A stretch of DNA of 63,456 nucleotides from Caulobacterales bacterium (GCA_019510435.1 JAEKKJ010000022.1:1-63456), one strand, 5' to 3'; counted from the first letter of the stretch, positions 1 to 12,926 are shown. Numbers and translations are program-made. The notes: a model not told the origin generated them from the sequence alone.

Positions 1-3576
<3,576 letters not shown>

Positions 3577-3577
3577 G

Positions 3578-5656
3578 ATGATGCAGGCTGCGAGATCCGG
3601 CGTGCCGCCCCGAAACTGGCGGGCGGAGCCCAAGGCTCCGCCGAATCTCGACGCGCCGCTGAAGGCGCGGATCCTGGTGGTCGACGACGACGAGCGCAAC
3701 GCGTTCGCCGCCGTCGAGGCCCTGAGCGAGCTGGGGCACGAGCTGGTGGTGGCGCGGTCGGGGGAGGAGGCGCTGAAGCGGCTCCTGGCCGAGGAGTTCG
3801 CCCTGATCCTCCTCGACCTGCACATGCCGGGGATGGACGGCTACGAGACGGCTGCCCTGATCCGCTCGCGCAAGCGCACCCAGCACACGCCGATCGTCTT
3901 CCTGACGGCGATCTTCCGCGACGAGGCGCACATCTTCCAGGCCTATTCGGCTGGGGCCGTGGACGTGGTCTTCAAGCCGATCGACCCGTTCATCCTGAAG
4001 GCCAAGGTGCAGGTCTTCACCGACCTCTACCTGAAGACCAAGGAGGTGGAGCGCCAGTCGGCCTACCAGCAGTGGCTGCTGGACGAGCACGCCCGGGTGA
4101 AGGCCGAGAAGGCGCGGGCGGAGAAGGCGCTGCGGCGCACCGAGGCGCGCCAGGACGCGATCCTGCGCTCCCTGCCGGTGGTGTTCCACTCCCGCCGGCC
4201 GGAGCCGCCGTTCGCGACCCTGTTCGTCTCCGACGGCGTCGAGCAGATCACCGGCTTCGCGCCCGAGCGGTTCACCGAGCAGGCGGACTTCGGCACCAGC
4301 CGCATCCATCCGGACGACCTGGCCCTGGTGGTCGAGCGGGTGTCGGCGGCGACGCGCACCGGCCACTACAGCGTGGAGTTCCGCTGGCTCTGTGCGGACG
4401 GCCAGTACCGCATCCTGCAGGACCAGGGCGTGCTGGCGCCCGGCGAGGAGGGCGAGCCGCGCGAGATCTTCGGGGTGATCCTGGACGCCACCGACCGCAA
4501 GAGCCTGGAAGAACAGCTGGCCCAGGCGCGGAAGATGGAGGCGGTGGGCCAGCTGACCGGCGGCGTGGCCCACGACTTCAACAACCTGCTGACCGTGGTG
4601 CTGGGCAACATCGACATGCTGGCCACCCGCCAGGAGGAAGAGGCGCGCCGCATGCGCCGCATCGACGCCGTGCGCCAGGCGGCCGAGCGCGGGCGCGACC
4701 TGACCGGCCAGCTTCTGGCCTTCTCGCGCCGCCAGCAGCTGTCGCCCATCACCCTCGACGTGAACCGCCTGATCGGGGACTTCGCGCCCCTGATGCGCCA
4801 GGCGGTCGGCGAGGCGGTGACGCTGGAGCTGGAGCTGGCCGCCGAGCCGCTGAAGACCCACGTGGACGCCACCCAGCTGGAGACGGCGCTGCTCAACCTG
4901 GCGGTCAACGCGCGCGACGCCATGCCCGACGGCGGGACCCTCACCATCCGCACCGGCCGCGAGGCGGGCCCGGGTCCGCTCGGCCGCGTCTCGATCGAGG
5001 TGCGCGACACTGGCGTCGGCATGAGCGAGGAGGTGCGCGAGCGGGTCTTCGAGCCCTTCTTCACGACCAAGGACGTGGGCAAGGGTTCGGGCCTGGGGCT
5101 GTCGCAGGTATATGGCTTCGTCCAGCAGTCCGAGGGCGAGGTGCGCCTGGAGAGCGCCGTTGGGGCGGGCACCGCCTTCCACCTGCTGCTCCCGGCGAGC
5201 ACGGCGGACGCCGAGGCGCCGCGGCGCGACCCGCGCACCGACGCCGTGGTGGGTGGCACCGAGAAGATCCTGCTGGTCGAGGACGACGCCACCGTCCTGG
5301 CGCTGACCCTCGATGTGCTGACCGGCCTCGGCTACCAGGTCACCACCGCCACCAACGCCGCCGAGGCGCTGCAGGCGATCCAGTCCGACATGGAGATCGA
5401 CCTGCTGTTCACCGACGTGATCATGCCCGGCGGCGTCAGCGGGCTGAACCTGGCGCGGGCGGCGCGGGAGCTGCGGCCGAACCTGCGGGTGCTGCTGACC
5501 TCCGGCTTCGTCGGCGAGGACCGGATGAGCGAGGGCCGCGAGTTTCCGCTGCTCGACAAGCCCTACGAGACCGCCGCCCTGGCTTCCACCCTGCGCAAGC
5601 TCCTGGACCGCCCTGAGCGCAAGTCGCGCAAGCGCGCGTCCGCGGCCGCTGAATAG
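3578..5656 (+). CDS. Hybrid histidine kinase with receivers at both ends (REC-PAS-HisKA-HATPase-REC)
   Basis: A 692-residue soluble kinase. The N-terminal receiver (about 30-145) carries Asp80 in LLDLHMPGMDGYETA. A coiled linker leads to a PAS fold (about 190-310), a HisKA helix with His332 in GGVAHDFNNLL (the HWE/NtrB-like 'AHDFNN' type), a HATPase with DTGVGM and GSGLGLS boxes, and a C-terminal receiver with the Asp in LLFTDVIMPGG. The start ATG is one base past the stop of the upstream kinase, which suggests coupled translation. The N-terminal receiver could take phosphate from the upstream kinase and control this kinase's own output, so the pair looks like a relay. There is no DNA-binding domain, and the final output protein is not in the window. 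Confidence 0.9.
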   Translation: MMQAARSGVPPRNWRAEPKAPPNLDAPLKARILVVDDDERNAFAAVEALSELGHELVVARSGEEALKRLLAEEFALILLDLHMPGMDGYETAALIRSRKRTQHTPIVFLTAIFRDEAHIFQAYSAGAVDVVFKPIDPFILKAKVQVFTDLYLKTKEVERQSAYQQWLLDEHARVKAEKARAEKALRRTEARQDAILRSLPVVFHSRRPEPPFATLFVSDGVEQITGFAPERFTEQADFGTSRIHPDDLALVVERVSAATRTGHYSVEFRWLCADGQYRILQDQGVLAPGEEGEPREIFGVILDATDRKSLEEQLAQARKMEAVGQLTGGVAHDFNNLLTVVLGNIDMLATRQEEEARRMRRIDAVRQAAERGRDLTGQLLAFSRRQQLSPITLDVNRLIGDFAPLMRQAVGEAVTLELELAAEPLKTHVDATQLETALLNLAVNARDAMPDGGTLTIRTGREAGPGPLGRVSIEVRDTGVGMSEEVRERVFEPFFTTKDVGKGSGLGLSQVYGFVQQSEGEVRLESAVGAGTAFHLLLPASTADAEAPRRDPRTDAVVGGTEKILLVEDDATVLALTLDVLTGLGYQVTTATNAAEALQAIQSDMEIDLLFTDVIMPGGVSGLNLARAARELRPNLRVLLTSGFVGEDRMSEGREFPLLDKPYETAALASTLRKLLDRPERKSRKRASAAAE

Positions 5657-5659
5657 GCG

Positions 5660-5932
5660 TCAGATCCCCTTGGCCAGCCGTTTCAGGGCCGCCGCCAGCC
5701 GGCGCGCGTGGGCGCGGTCCATTTCGGCGTCCCGCTCACCGGCCGACAGCTGGTCGGCCATGCGCAGCAGGGCCTCCGCGCCGGCGCCCGGTGCGAACAC
5801 CCCGGCCAGCAGCTGGGCCTCCATCAGCAGCTCGGCCCGCGCCTGGGGTTCGCAGGCGTCGAGCAGGGCTTCGTCGAAATCCACGATCGCGGCGATCGGG
5901 CCGCGGCCGGCGGTCTTGTCAGGTTGCGCCAT
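5660..5932 (-). CDS. Small hypothetical protein, alanine-rich and helical
   Basis: A 90-residue protein with no signal peptide or membrane segment. It is rich in Ala, Leu, Arg and Glu and is probably all-helical. I recognise no family. It is convergent with the upstream kinase, with only three bases between the two stops. It is on the opposite strand from both neighbours and has its own upstream gap (5933-6135). Reality as a gene is likely from codon usage, but its function is unknown. Confidence 0.6.
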   Translation of the reverse strand: MAQPDKTAGRGPIAAIVDFDEALLDACEPQARAELLMEAQLLAGVFAPGAGAEALLRMADQLSAGERDAEMDRAHARRLAAALKRLAKGI

Positions 5933-6135
5933 CGGAGCGCTCTAACCCATGGCAAAAGGGCAGGTTCCGCTAGAGGCTGTCCCAGGCAGGACGAACGTGC
6001 TCGCCTATTTGGTTCAGGGGCTACAGGCGGGACGTGTCCTGGCATGCGACGGATGATCGCTGTTACGCCGAGCGCCCGCTGGGGTTGCTTGCTTTCACCC
6101 GAACGATGGTCAAGGTTCCAAAAAAAGGGGACGCG

Positions 6136-6366
6136 ATGATTCAAGACCCGGAGAACGCCAGGCGACTGGCACAGAACCTGGTTGAGCTATTGGCGCCCTA
6201 TGAAGAAGAGCTGATCCAACTCGAACGTGATGCACCTTCCTTCGGCCCATTGCGGCGGGCCGTCGGCATTGCGATCGCCGAGGCTTGTTACTGCATCTCG
6301 GACCAGCCGATCCCAGAAGAGAACTTAGTTCCGCCTGCGGGTGACGCTTCCAACCGGGCCAGGTAG
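6136..6366 (+). CDS. Small hypothetical protein upstream of an XRE regulator
   Basis: A 76-residue protein starting MIQDPENARRLAQNL. I chose the ATG at 6136 because a purine-rich AAAAAAGGGG stretch lies just before it. An in-frame ATG at 6034 would add 34 unlikely residues. The N-terminal half looks helical and acidic (LLAPYEEELIQLERD), and the protein has no transmembrane segment. It lies 34 bases before the XRE regulator gene on the same strand, so the two are probably co-transcribed. No family recognised. Confidence 0.55.
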   Translation: MIQDPENARRLAQNLVELLAPYEEELIQLERDAPSFGPLRRAVGIAIAEACYCISDQPIPEENLVPPAGDASNRAR

Positions 6367-6400
6367 CGCTCGTCCCGCCATAAGGAGATCCAAAAGGACA

Positions 6401-6784
6401 ATGGCAAATAGACCCGAGGCGGCAGCCGACCCCGTAGACGTCGCCGTCGGCGCGCGTATCCGGTTGCTGCGCAAGGTGCGGGGGCTTTCACAGCAAGCTC
6501 TCGCCGAAGCCGCTGGCGTCACCTTCCAGCAGATCCAGAAATACGAGCGCGGCGCCAACCGCGTCAGCGCCTCCATGATCACCCGCATCGCCAAGACCCT
6601 TGGCGTGCCGGTCGCGGAGATGTTCGGCGAGGCGTCGGCCTCGAGCGGTGCGGTGGACGAGGTCGCAGCCCTCCTGGCCGAACCGGGCGCTCTGGAACTG
6701 CTCAAGGCCTACGCCCACCTGCCGCGGGGCGTCTCGCGCTCGGCGCTGGTGGAGTTCGTGCGGAGTCTGCGCCAGCCTGGCTGA
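6401..6784 (+). CDS. XRE-family helix-turn-helix transcriptional regulator
   Basis: A 127-residue DNA-binding protein. Residues about 15-70 form a Cro/C1-type HTH: GARIRLLRKVRGLSQQALAE, then the recognition helix region GVTFQQIQKYERG and NRVSASMITRIAKTLGV. This is the form common in alphaproteobacteria. The C-terminal 50 residues are helical and carry no recognised ligand domain. The start at ATG 6401 is preceded by TAAGGAGAT. An M20 peptidase gene begins four bases after the stop, so regulator and peptidase are probably one operon, and the regulator may control it. Confidence 0.88.
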   Translation: MANRPEAAADPVDVAVGARIRLLRKVRGLSQQALAEAAGVTFQQIQKYERGANRVSASMITRIAKTLGVPVAEMFGEASASSGAVDEVAALLAEPGALELLKAYAHLPRGVSRSALVEFVRSLRQPG

Positions 6785-6788
6785 CGCC

Positions 6789-8123
6789 ATGCTGAGATTC
6801 GTACGTTCCACGGCCGCCCTCGCAGCCGCCATTATCGTGACGTCGGCGTCCTTCGCCGGCGGTTCGGCGCGCGCCGCGCCGCCGACGCCCGCGGAGACGC
6901 GGATGATCGGCGCGGTCGAGTCAGACCATGAGCGCAGCCTTCAGCTGCTGGAAGCGCTGGTGCGCGTCAACTCGGGCACCATGAACGTCCAGGGGGTCGA
7001 GCAGGTCGGCGCCATGCTGCGCCCGCAGTTCGAGGCCCTGGGTTTCGAGGTGCGCTGGATTCCGATGGCGGAAACAGGCCGTGCGGGCCACCTGATCTGC
7101 GTCCACAAGGGCGATGGCCGCGGCAAGCGCATCCTGCTGATCGGCCACCTCGACACCGTGTTCGAGCTCGACAGTCCCTTCCAGGGCTGGACGCGCCGCG
7201 GCGACACCGCCGAAGGGCCCGGCGTCGGCGACATGAAGGGCGGGGACGTCATCATCCTGGAGGCCATGCGCGCCATGCAGGCGGGCGGAACGCTCAAGGA
7301 CGCTGACATCACGGTGGTGTTCTCCGGCGATGAGGAAAAGCCCGGCGCGCCGCTGTCGCTCGCCCGCCGCGACCTGATCGCGGCCGGGCACGCCAGCGAC
7401 GTCGCCCTCGACTTCGAAGGCCTGGCCCGCGAAGGCGGCCGGGACGTGGGCTCGACGGCGCGGCGCTCCTCCACCTCCTGGACGATCACGGCCAAGGCCC
7501 GCTCCGGCCACTCCTCGGGTGTCTGCAAGGCCGAGGTGGGCTGCGGGGCGATCTACGAGCTGGCGCGCATCCTCGATGAGTTCCGCCGCGAGCTGCCGGA
7601 GAAGGACCTGACCTACAACGTCGGCCTGCTCCTGGGCGGCTCCAGCGCCAGGCTGAACCCTGGCGATACGGGCGGGGAGGCGGCCGGCAAGCCCAATGTC
7701 ATCGCCGCGGAGGCCATGGCGCGCGGCGACATCCGCACCCTCTCTAATGCGCAGGAGGCCCGCGTGCGCGCCCGGATGGCCGAGATCGTGGCCCGCCACC
7801 TGGCCAAGACACAGGCCGAGATCGCCTTCTCCGACGACGGCTATCCGCCCATGGCGCCGACGGCGGGCAACCGCGCGCTGCTGGCCCGGCTGAACGCCGT
7901 GAACGAGACCCTGGGCCTGCCCGCCATGCCGGAGGGCAATCCCGCCAACCGCGGCGCCGGCGACATCTCCTTCGTGGCCTTCATCGATGGCCTGGTGGGC
8001 CTGGGCATGGCCGGGGAGGGCGCCCACGCCCCGGGCGAGACGGCCGATCTGAAGAGCCTCGACCTCCAGGCCAAGCGCGCCGCCCTGCTGATCAGCCGGC
8101 TCGCGAAGGAACCGCGGCCGTAG
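6789..8123 (+). CDS. Exported M20-family metallopeptidase (glutamate carboxypeptidase-like)
   Basis: A 444-residue zinc hydrolase with an N-terminal signal peptide (hydrophobic core about 8-28, Ala-rich cleavage region), so it acts in the periplasm. The M20 metal site is visible: GHLDTV (His120, Asp122), GVGDMKGG (bridging Asp148), SGDEEK (catalytic Glu182 and ligand Glu183), ALDFEG (about 206-211), and a C-terminal EGAHAPGE histidine. The layout matches the carboxypeptidase G2 branch, which removes C-terminal glutamate-like residues from peptides or acyl-amino acids. A TonB receptor convergent with it ends 20 bases downstream and could supply the substrate. The exact substrate cannot be told from sequence. 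Confidence 0.88.
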   Translation: MLRFVRSTAALAAAIIVTSASFAGGSARAAPPTPAETRMIGAVESDHERSLQLLEALVRVNSGTMNVQGVEQVGAMLRPQFEALGFEVRWIPMAETGRAGHLICVHKGDGRGKRILLIGHLDTVFELDSPFQGWTRRGDTAEGPGVGDMKGGDVIILEAMRAMQAGGTLKDADITVVFSGDEEKPGAPLSLARRDLIAAGHASDVALDFEGLAREGGRDVGSTARRSSTSWTITAKARSGHSSGVCKAEVGCGAIYELARILDEFRRELPEKDLTYNVGLLLGGSSARLNPGDTGGEAAGKPNVIAAEAMARGDIRTLSNAQEARVRARMAEIVARHLAKTQAEIAFSDDGYPPMAPTAGNRALLARLNAVNETLGLPAMPEGNPANRGAGDISFVAFIDGLVGLGMAGEGAHAPGETADLKSLDLQAKRAALLISRLAKEPRP

Positions 8124-8143
8124 GGCGCCGCGCGGCGCCCGGC

Positions 8144-10402
8144 CTACTCGAACCGCTTGGTCAGGGTTACGCCATAGGTGCGGGGGGCGTTGAACACGCG
8201 GTAGCCCATGCCGATCCCGTTGTCCGTGGCCTGGGTCACGTAGCGCTTGTCGCCGAGGTTCTTGGCCCACACCGCCAACTCCCAGCCCGAGCGCGAGGCC
8301 AGCGAGGCGCGGGCGTCGAACAGCCAGTAGCTGTCGGCGCTGAGGTAGGGGGTGTTGAGCGCCTCCTTGAAGACGCTGTCGGAGTAGTGGCCGCCCGCCT
8401 GCAGCGCCGCGGTCCAGCCCTCGCGAACCTGCCACTCGTAGCGGCCCTGCAGGTTCAGGGTGACGTCGGGGGCGTTCGGCAGCTTGTTGCCCTTGGGCAC
8501 GGCGATGACACCCGCCGCGCCCGCGGTGTTGAACCGGCCCAGCTCGGTGTGCAGCAGGCCCAGGCCCGCCTGCAGCGTCAGCCCCGTCACCGGCAGCCAG
8601 ACCGCCTGCACGTCCAGGCCGCGCACGGTGGCCTTGTCCACATTGGCGAGCTTGATCAGCGAGACGGCGCCGACATTGGTGAAGGTCTGGGTCTGCAGGT
8701 CCTTGTAGTCGTACCAGAAGGCGCTGGCGTCGAGGGACAGGCGCCGGTCGAACAGGCGCGCCTTGGCGCCCACCTCGTAGTCGGTGAGCTGCTCGGGCTT
8801 GTAGGGCGCAAGGGCGAAGCTGCTGGTGGTGATGCCGTTGAAGAAGCCGCCGCTCTTCACGCCCCGGGAGATCGCCGCATAGACCAGGCTGTCGTCGGTG
8901 GGCTTGTAGTTGAGGCCTGCGCGCCAGGACCAGTTCTTGTCGCTGATCGAGGCGTCGGCGAACGACAGCTGGGTCTGGCCCGGCCCCGGCGCGCAGGCCC
9001 CGACCGCGAGGCACAGGAACGACAGGCCGAAGGGGTTCAGGTCGCGGGTGCCGCCGGTATAGTCCCGATCCTCGTCGGTGTAGCGCACGCCCGTGGTGAG
9101 GGTCAGGCGCTGGACCAGGGTCCAGTCCACCTGGGCGAAGGCGGCCTTGCTGCGGGTGGTCTGGTCGGCGGTGATCAGGACGTTGGTGTTGAAGACGTCC
9201 TTCAGCGTGCCGGGCGTGAAGGTCTGCACCCGGTCCCAGGAATAGTAGGCGCCGACGATCCAGTTGGCCCGGCCCATCGCCTCGCCGGAGAGGCGCACCT
9301 CCTGGCTGAACTGGCGCACCTTGTCGTTCTGGTCGAACTCGGCGTCCGCCGTGGGGCCGGCGTCGGCGTCGGTGTAGAACTCGCGCTTGAAGCGGATGTA
9401 GCCGGTGACGGCCGCCAGCTTGGCGAAGCCCAGGTCGGCGTCGATGCGGCCCGTGGCGTTCCACTGGTTCACGCGGTAGGGCGCCTCGTGCTCCCAGTCG
9501 CCTGCGAATTTGTCAGAGGTTACATCGGTGTAGCCGTGGGAGTTCACGCAGTGCGACGGGTTCGAGAAGTCCGGGCAGCTCACTCCGGCGGCGGTGGGGA
9601 TCGTGCCGAAGAACTTGCCGACCCCGATGGAGGAGCGGTTGCGCTCGGTCTCGAACTTCAGCCGCACCGAGAGGCGCTCGTCCGGCTTCCACAGCATCTG
9701 GGCGCGGCCCAGCAGGATGTCCTGGTCGCCCAGGTCGTGCTTCAGGGTGCGCGAGTACCAGTAGCCCTGGTCCTGGTTGATCGCCTTGCCGCTGAACCGG
9801 AAGGCCAGGGTGTCGTTCACCGCCAGGTTCGCGGCGCCTTCGCCCTCGAAGCGGCTGTAGTTGGCGGCCGTGGCGGTCAGGTAGCCGCTCGTGCCCGAGA
9901 GCGACGGCGCAGCGGAGAGGATGTTGATGGCGCCGGCGGTGGAGTTGCGGCCATAGAGGGTGCCTTGCGGCCCCTTCAGCACCTCGATCCGGTCCAGGTC
10001 GAAGAAGTTGAAGTCCATCTGGGCGAAGGAGGCCAGGAACACCTCGTCCACATAGAGCCCGACGGTCGAGTTGTTGGTGGACGAGAAATCGTTGAGGCCC
10101 ACCCCACGGACCGTGACGATGGCCTGGGCGCCGGGGATGTTCTCCTTCACGTCCACGTTCGGGACCTGGGTCGTGAGGTCGGTGGCGCCGGCGATCCGGG
10201 CGGTGCGCAGGGTCTCCGCATCCAGGCTGGCCACCGAGGCGCCCACGTCGATCAGGCGCTGCTCGCGCTTCTGGGCGGTGACCACCAGCTCCTCGATCTG
10301 AGTCGCCTGGGCGTGCGCCGGGGCCGCGATCGAGAGCGCCAGCAGGCTGGTCCCGGCCAGGGCCGCCGCCCGCCCCAAGGTGCTTTGCGTCGTGGTCGTC
10401 AT
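8144..10402 (-). CDS. TonB-dependent outer-membrane receptor
   Basis: A 752-residue beta-barrel receptor that uses TonB energy to import a substrate. It has a signal peptide (about 1-32, ending APAHAQA), a TonB-box-like IEELVVTAQKREQ, a plug domain (about 45-165) with the conserved ADVEVLKGPQGTLYGRNSTAGAI-type stretch (here RIEVLKGPQGTLYGRN) and a barrel to the end. The C-terminus ends TKRFE, so the usual terminal aromatic is one residue in. The gene is divergent from a fused TetR regulator 131 bases away and convergent with the M20 peptidase. The family covers siderophores, sugars, peptides and aromatic compounds, so the substrate is open. Confidence 0.92.
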   Translation of the reverse strand: MTTTTQSTLGRAAALAGTSLLALSIAAPAHAQATQIEELVVTAQKREQRLIDVGASVASLDAETLRTARIAGATDLTTQVPNVDVKENIPGAQAIVTVRGVGLNDFSSTNNSTVGLYVDEVFLASFAQMDFNFFDLDRIEVLKGPQGTLYGRNSTAGAINILSAAPSLSGTSGYLTATAANYSRFEGEGAANLAVNDTLAFRFSGKAINQDQGYWYSRTLKHDLGDQDILLGRAQMLWKPDERLSVRLKFETERNRSSIGVGKFFGTIPTAAGVSCPDFSNPSHCVNSHGYTDVTSDKFAGDWEHEAPYRVNQWNATGRIDADLGFAKLAAVTGYIRFKREFYTDADAGPTADAEFDQNDKVRQFSQEVRLSGEAMGRANWIVGAYYSWDRVQTFTPGTLKDVFNTNVLITADQTTRSKAAFAQVDWTLVQRLTLTTGVRYTDEDRDYTGGTRDLNPFGLSFLCLAVGACAPGPGQTQLSFADASISDKNWSWRAGLNYKPTDDSLVYAAISRGVKSGGFFNGITTSSFALAPYKPEQLTDYEVGAKARLFDRRLSLDASAFWYDYKDLQTQTFTNVGAVSLIKLANVDKATVRGLDVQAVWLPVTGLTLQAGLGLLHTELGRFNTAGAAGVIAVPKGNKLPNAPDVTLNLQGRYEWQVREGWTAALQAGGHYSDSVFKEALNTPYLSADSYWLFDARASLASRSGWELAVWAKNLGDKRYVTQATDNGIGMGYRVFNAPRTYGVTLTKRFE

Positions 10403-10438
10403 CCGATCCTCCCCCTCGATCTGCGGAACTGCGTCCGA

Positions 10439-10511
10439 TTTGACATTCGAGTATGAAGTCAGAACGACACGTCAAACATGCCTTGTCAATGAATTTGACA
10501 TCCGCGTATGA
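10439..10511. repeat. Two direct 18-bp repeats between the TonB receptor and the double TetR gene
   Basis: TTTGACAT(T/C)CG(A/C)GTATGA occurs at 10439-10456 and again at 10494-10511, with 16 of 18 bases identical and starts 55 bases apart. Both copies lie in the divergent promoter region. An inverted TTTGAC sits between them (GTCAAA near 10471). They could be operators for the two-headed TetR protein encoded at 10534, or duplicated promoter -35 elements. The role is inferred. Confidence 0.5.
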
Positions 10512-10533
10512 TCGCTGATCGAAGCGTCAGGAG

Positions 10534-11793
10534 ATGCGGGTGGCGAGGGCGGGGCAAGCGCGGGCAGGGCAGGGCGGGCGGCGCTCCAAGCGCGACGCCG
10601 TGCTGGATGCCGCCGCGCGCCAGCTGAACGCCCGCGGCGTCTCCCAGACCTCGCTGTCGGAGATCGCCGCCGGCCTCGGCGTCTCCCGGGCGGCCCTCTA
10701 CTACTATGTGGAGGATCGCGAGGACCTGGTCTTCCAGTGCTACCGCCGGGCCTGCGAGGCCATGGCGCGCGACCTGGATGCCGCGGCCCGGGCGCCGGGA
10801 TCGGGCCTGGACCGGCTGGCGGCGTTCGTCGCCCTGGCGCTCGATGCGGAGCGGCCGGAGCCGGCGGTCCTGGCCGAGGTGGCGGCGCTCGGCTCGCCGC
10901 AGCGCGAGACCATCGAGGCCCTGCACCATGGCAACCTGGCCCAGCTCATCGACCTGGTCGAGGCGGGCATGGCGGACGGCTCGATCCGCGCCTGTGACCC
11001 CCTGATCGTGGCCCAGGCGCTGGTGGGGGTCGTCTCGTGGATCCCGCTGGTCCCGCGCTGGACCGGCGAGCCGGAGGCCGACTTCAGGGCCCGCGCCCGG
11101 GCCGGGGCGCTCACCCTGGTGCGCCACGGTGTGGCGACCGATCCGCAGGCCGCCCTGGCCTACCAGCCCCTCGACATCGCCATCCTGCGCCCGGCGCGGG
11201 GCAACGCCTTCGACCGCGACGCCGCCGCCGCCCTGAAACTGGAGGAGCTGCTGCGCGCCGCCTCGCGGCTCTTCAACCGCAAGGGCGTGGAGAGCACCTC
11301 GATCGACGAGATCGCCGCGGAGGTGGGGGCCACCAAGGGCGTCGTCTACCACTACCTGGCCGACAAGCCGGACCTGGTGGCGCGCTGCTTCCGGCGGGCC
11401 TTCGCCATGTCCGATCGCATCCTGCAGGCGGTGGAGCTCTCCGGCGGCACGGCGATCCAGCGCACGCTGGCGGGCACGGCGCTGCTGGTGGAGGCCAACC
11501 TCGACGACGCGTTCTGCCCGCTGGCGCCGCTGGCTGGCGTCGAGGCCCTGCCGGCCGACGCGCGCCACGAGATCGTGGCCCGGGTGCGGGCCCTGGAGCA
11601 GGGCTATCCCAAGGTGGCCGCCGAGGGCCTGGCCGACGGCTCGGTGCGCGACGTGGACCTGACCGCGGTGGCCCAGGCGATGGCCGGGGCGTTCGGCTGG
11701 CTGCACAAGTGGTTCCGCCCCGAGCTCGCCGACCCCAAGGCCGTGGTGGCCGAACATGTCCGGCTGCTGGCGGGGGGGCTGAGCGCGCGATGA
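10534..11793 (+). CDS. Fused double TetR-family regulator (two TetR units in one chain)
   Basis: A 419-residue protein about twice the usual TetR length. The first HTH is at about residues 18-65 (TSLSEIAAGLGVSRAALYYY), followed by a ligand/dimer domain to about 205. A second complete TetR unit follows, with its HTH at about 233-280 (STSIDEIAAEVGATKGVVYHY) and its own C-terminal domain. Each HTH keeps the G-V-x-x-x-x-x-Y-x-Y/H pattern. The ATG at 10534 is the first in frame. The stop overlaps the next ATG by 4 nt (ATGA), so the esterase-like gene is coupled to it. It is divergent from the TonB receptor and probably regulates it. A single chain may form an intramolecular 'dimer'. Confidence 0.88.
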   Translation: MRVARAGQARAGQGGRRSKRDAVLDAAARQLNARGVSQTSLSEIAAGLGVSRAALYYYVEDREDLVFQCYRRACEAMARDLDAAARAPGSGLDRLAAFVALALDAERPEPAVLAEVAALGSPQRETIEALHHGNLAQLIDLVEAGMADGSIRACDPLIVAQALVGVVSWIPLVPRWTGEPEADFRARARAGALTLVRHGVATDPQAALAYQPLDIAILRPARGNAFDRDAAAALKLEELLRAASRLFNRKGVESTSIDEIAAEVGATKGVVYHYLADKPDLVARCFRRAFAMSDRILQAVELSGGTAIQRTLAGTALLVEANLDDAFCPLAPLAGVEALPADARHEIVARVRALEQGYPKVAAEGLADGSVRDVDLTAVAQAMAGAFGWLHKWFRPELADPKAVVAEHVRLLAGGLSAR

Positions 11794-12926
11794 CCATCCA
11801 GGGGACGGTCGCCGCCGGCTTCGAGCCGGTGCGCGAAGCCTTCGCCGCCAACTTCGCGCGGACCGGGGACTATGCCGAGCTCGGCGCGGCCCTCTGCGTC
11901 TATCGGCGCGGCGAGGTGGTGGTCGATCTCTGGGGCGGCTTCGCCGATGCGGCCCGCACGCGGCCCTGGCAGGCCGACACCCTGGTCAATGTCTGGTCCA
12001 CCACCAAGACCGCCACGGCGGCTTGCGTGGCGCGGCTCGTGGACGCCGGGCGCATCGCCTACGACCAGCCGGTGGCCGAGGTCTGGCCTGAGTTCGCGGC
12101 GGCCGGGAAGGGCGCGATCACCATCGCCCAGGTGATGTCGCACCAGGCGGGCCTGCCTGGATTCCTCGAGCCCACGACGCTGGACGACTTCTACGACTGG
12201 GACCGCGTCACCGACCGGCTCGCCGCCCAGGCTCCGGTGTTCGCGCCCGGGACCGCCAACTCCTACCACGCCTCCACCTACGGCTTCCTGGCGGGCGAGA
12301 TTGTGCGCCGGGCCAGTGGCAGGACTCTGGGGGCGCTGCTGGCCGAGGAGATCGCCGGGCCGCTGGGCGCGGACATCCACATCGGTCTTCCCGCCAGCGA
12401 AGATGGCCGCGTGGCCGAACTGCTGGCTGCCGACCATCCCATCGAACCGCCGCTGGACCAGCTGCCGCTCCCGGTGCGCCTGGGGCTCTCCAATCCCGCC
12501 CAGGATCCGGCGCGTGTGAACACCCGGGCCTGGCGCGCGGCCGAGCTGCCGGCGCTGAACGGCCACGCCAGCGCCCGCGGCGTCGCCCGCCTCTGCGCCG
12601 CCCTGGCCGAGGGCGGGACCCTGGCCGGCGTGCGCGTGCTGGGGCCGCAGACGCTGGCGCAGATGACCGCGATCGCCGCCGACCGCGAGGACCTGCTGCT
12701 GGGGTTCAATCCGCAGTGGGGCATGGGCGTGGCGCACAACCTGATCGGTGTCTACGGCCCCAACCCGCGCGCCTTCGGTCACTCAGGCTGGGGCGGCTCG
12801 TTCGGCTGCGCCGACCCCGACGCGCGCGTGGCCATAGGCTATGTGCTGAACCACATGGGCCCCGAGCTGGTCGGCGACCCGCGCGGCAAGGGCCTGGCGG
12901 ACGCGGTGTTCGCCGCTCTGGATTAG
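11790..12926 (+). CDS. Beta-lactamase-fold serine hydrolase (EstB-like esterase)
   Basis: A 378-residue enzyme of the class C beta-lactamase / DD-peptidase fold. The catalytic SxxK is STTK (Ser70, Lys73), and the Tyr motif is SYHA (Tyr159) instead of the YSN of true beta-lactamases, which fits the esterase branch. GHSGWGG near the C-terminus is the third motif region. No signal peptide is seen, so it is probably cytoplasmic. It is co-transcribed with the double TetR gene through an ATGA overlap. Its stop codon overlaps the convergent acyl-CoA synthetase stop. The likely reaction is hydrolysis of short esters or lactones, but the substrate is unknown. Confidence 0.85.
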   Translation: MTIQGTVAAGFEPVREAFAANFARTGDYAELGAALCVYRRGEVVVDLWGGFADAARTRPWQADTLVNVWSTTKTATAACVARLVDAGRIAYDQPVAEVWPEFAAAGKGAITIAQVMSHQAGLPGFLEPTTLDDFYDWDRVTDRLAAQAPVFAPGTANSYHASTYGFLAGEIVRRASGRTLGALLAEEIAGPLGADIHIGLPASEDGRVAELLAADHPIEPPLDQLPLPVRLGLSNPAQDPARVNTRAWRAAELPALNGHASARGVARLCAALAEGGTLAGVRVLGPQTLAQMTAIAADREDLLLGFNPQWGMGVAHNLIGVYGPNPRAFGHSGWGGSFGCADPDARVAIGYVLNHMGPELVGDPRGKGLADAVFAALD

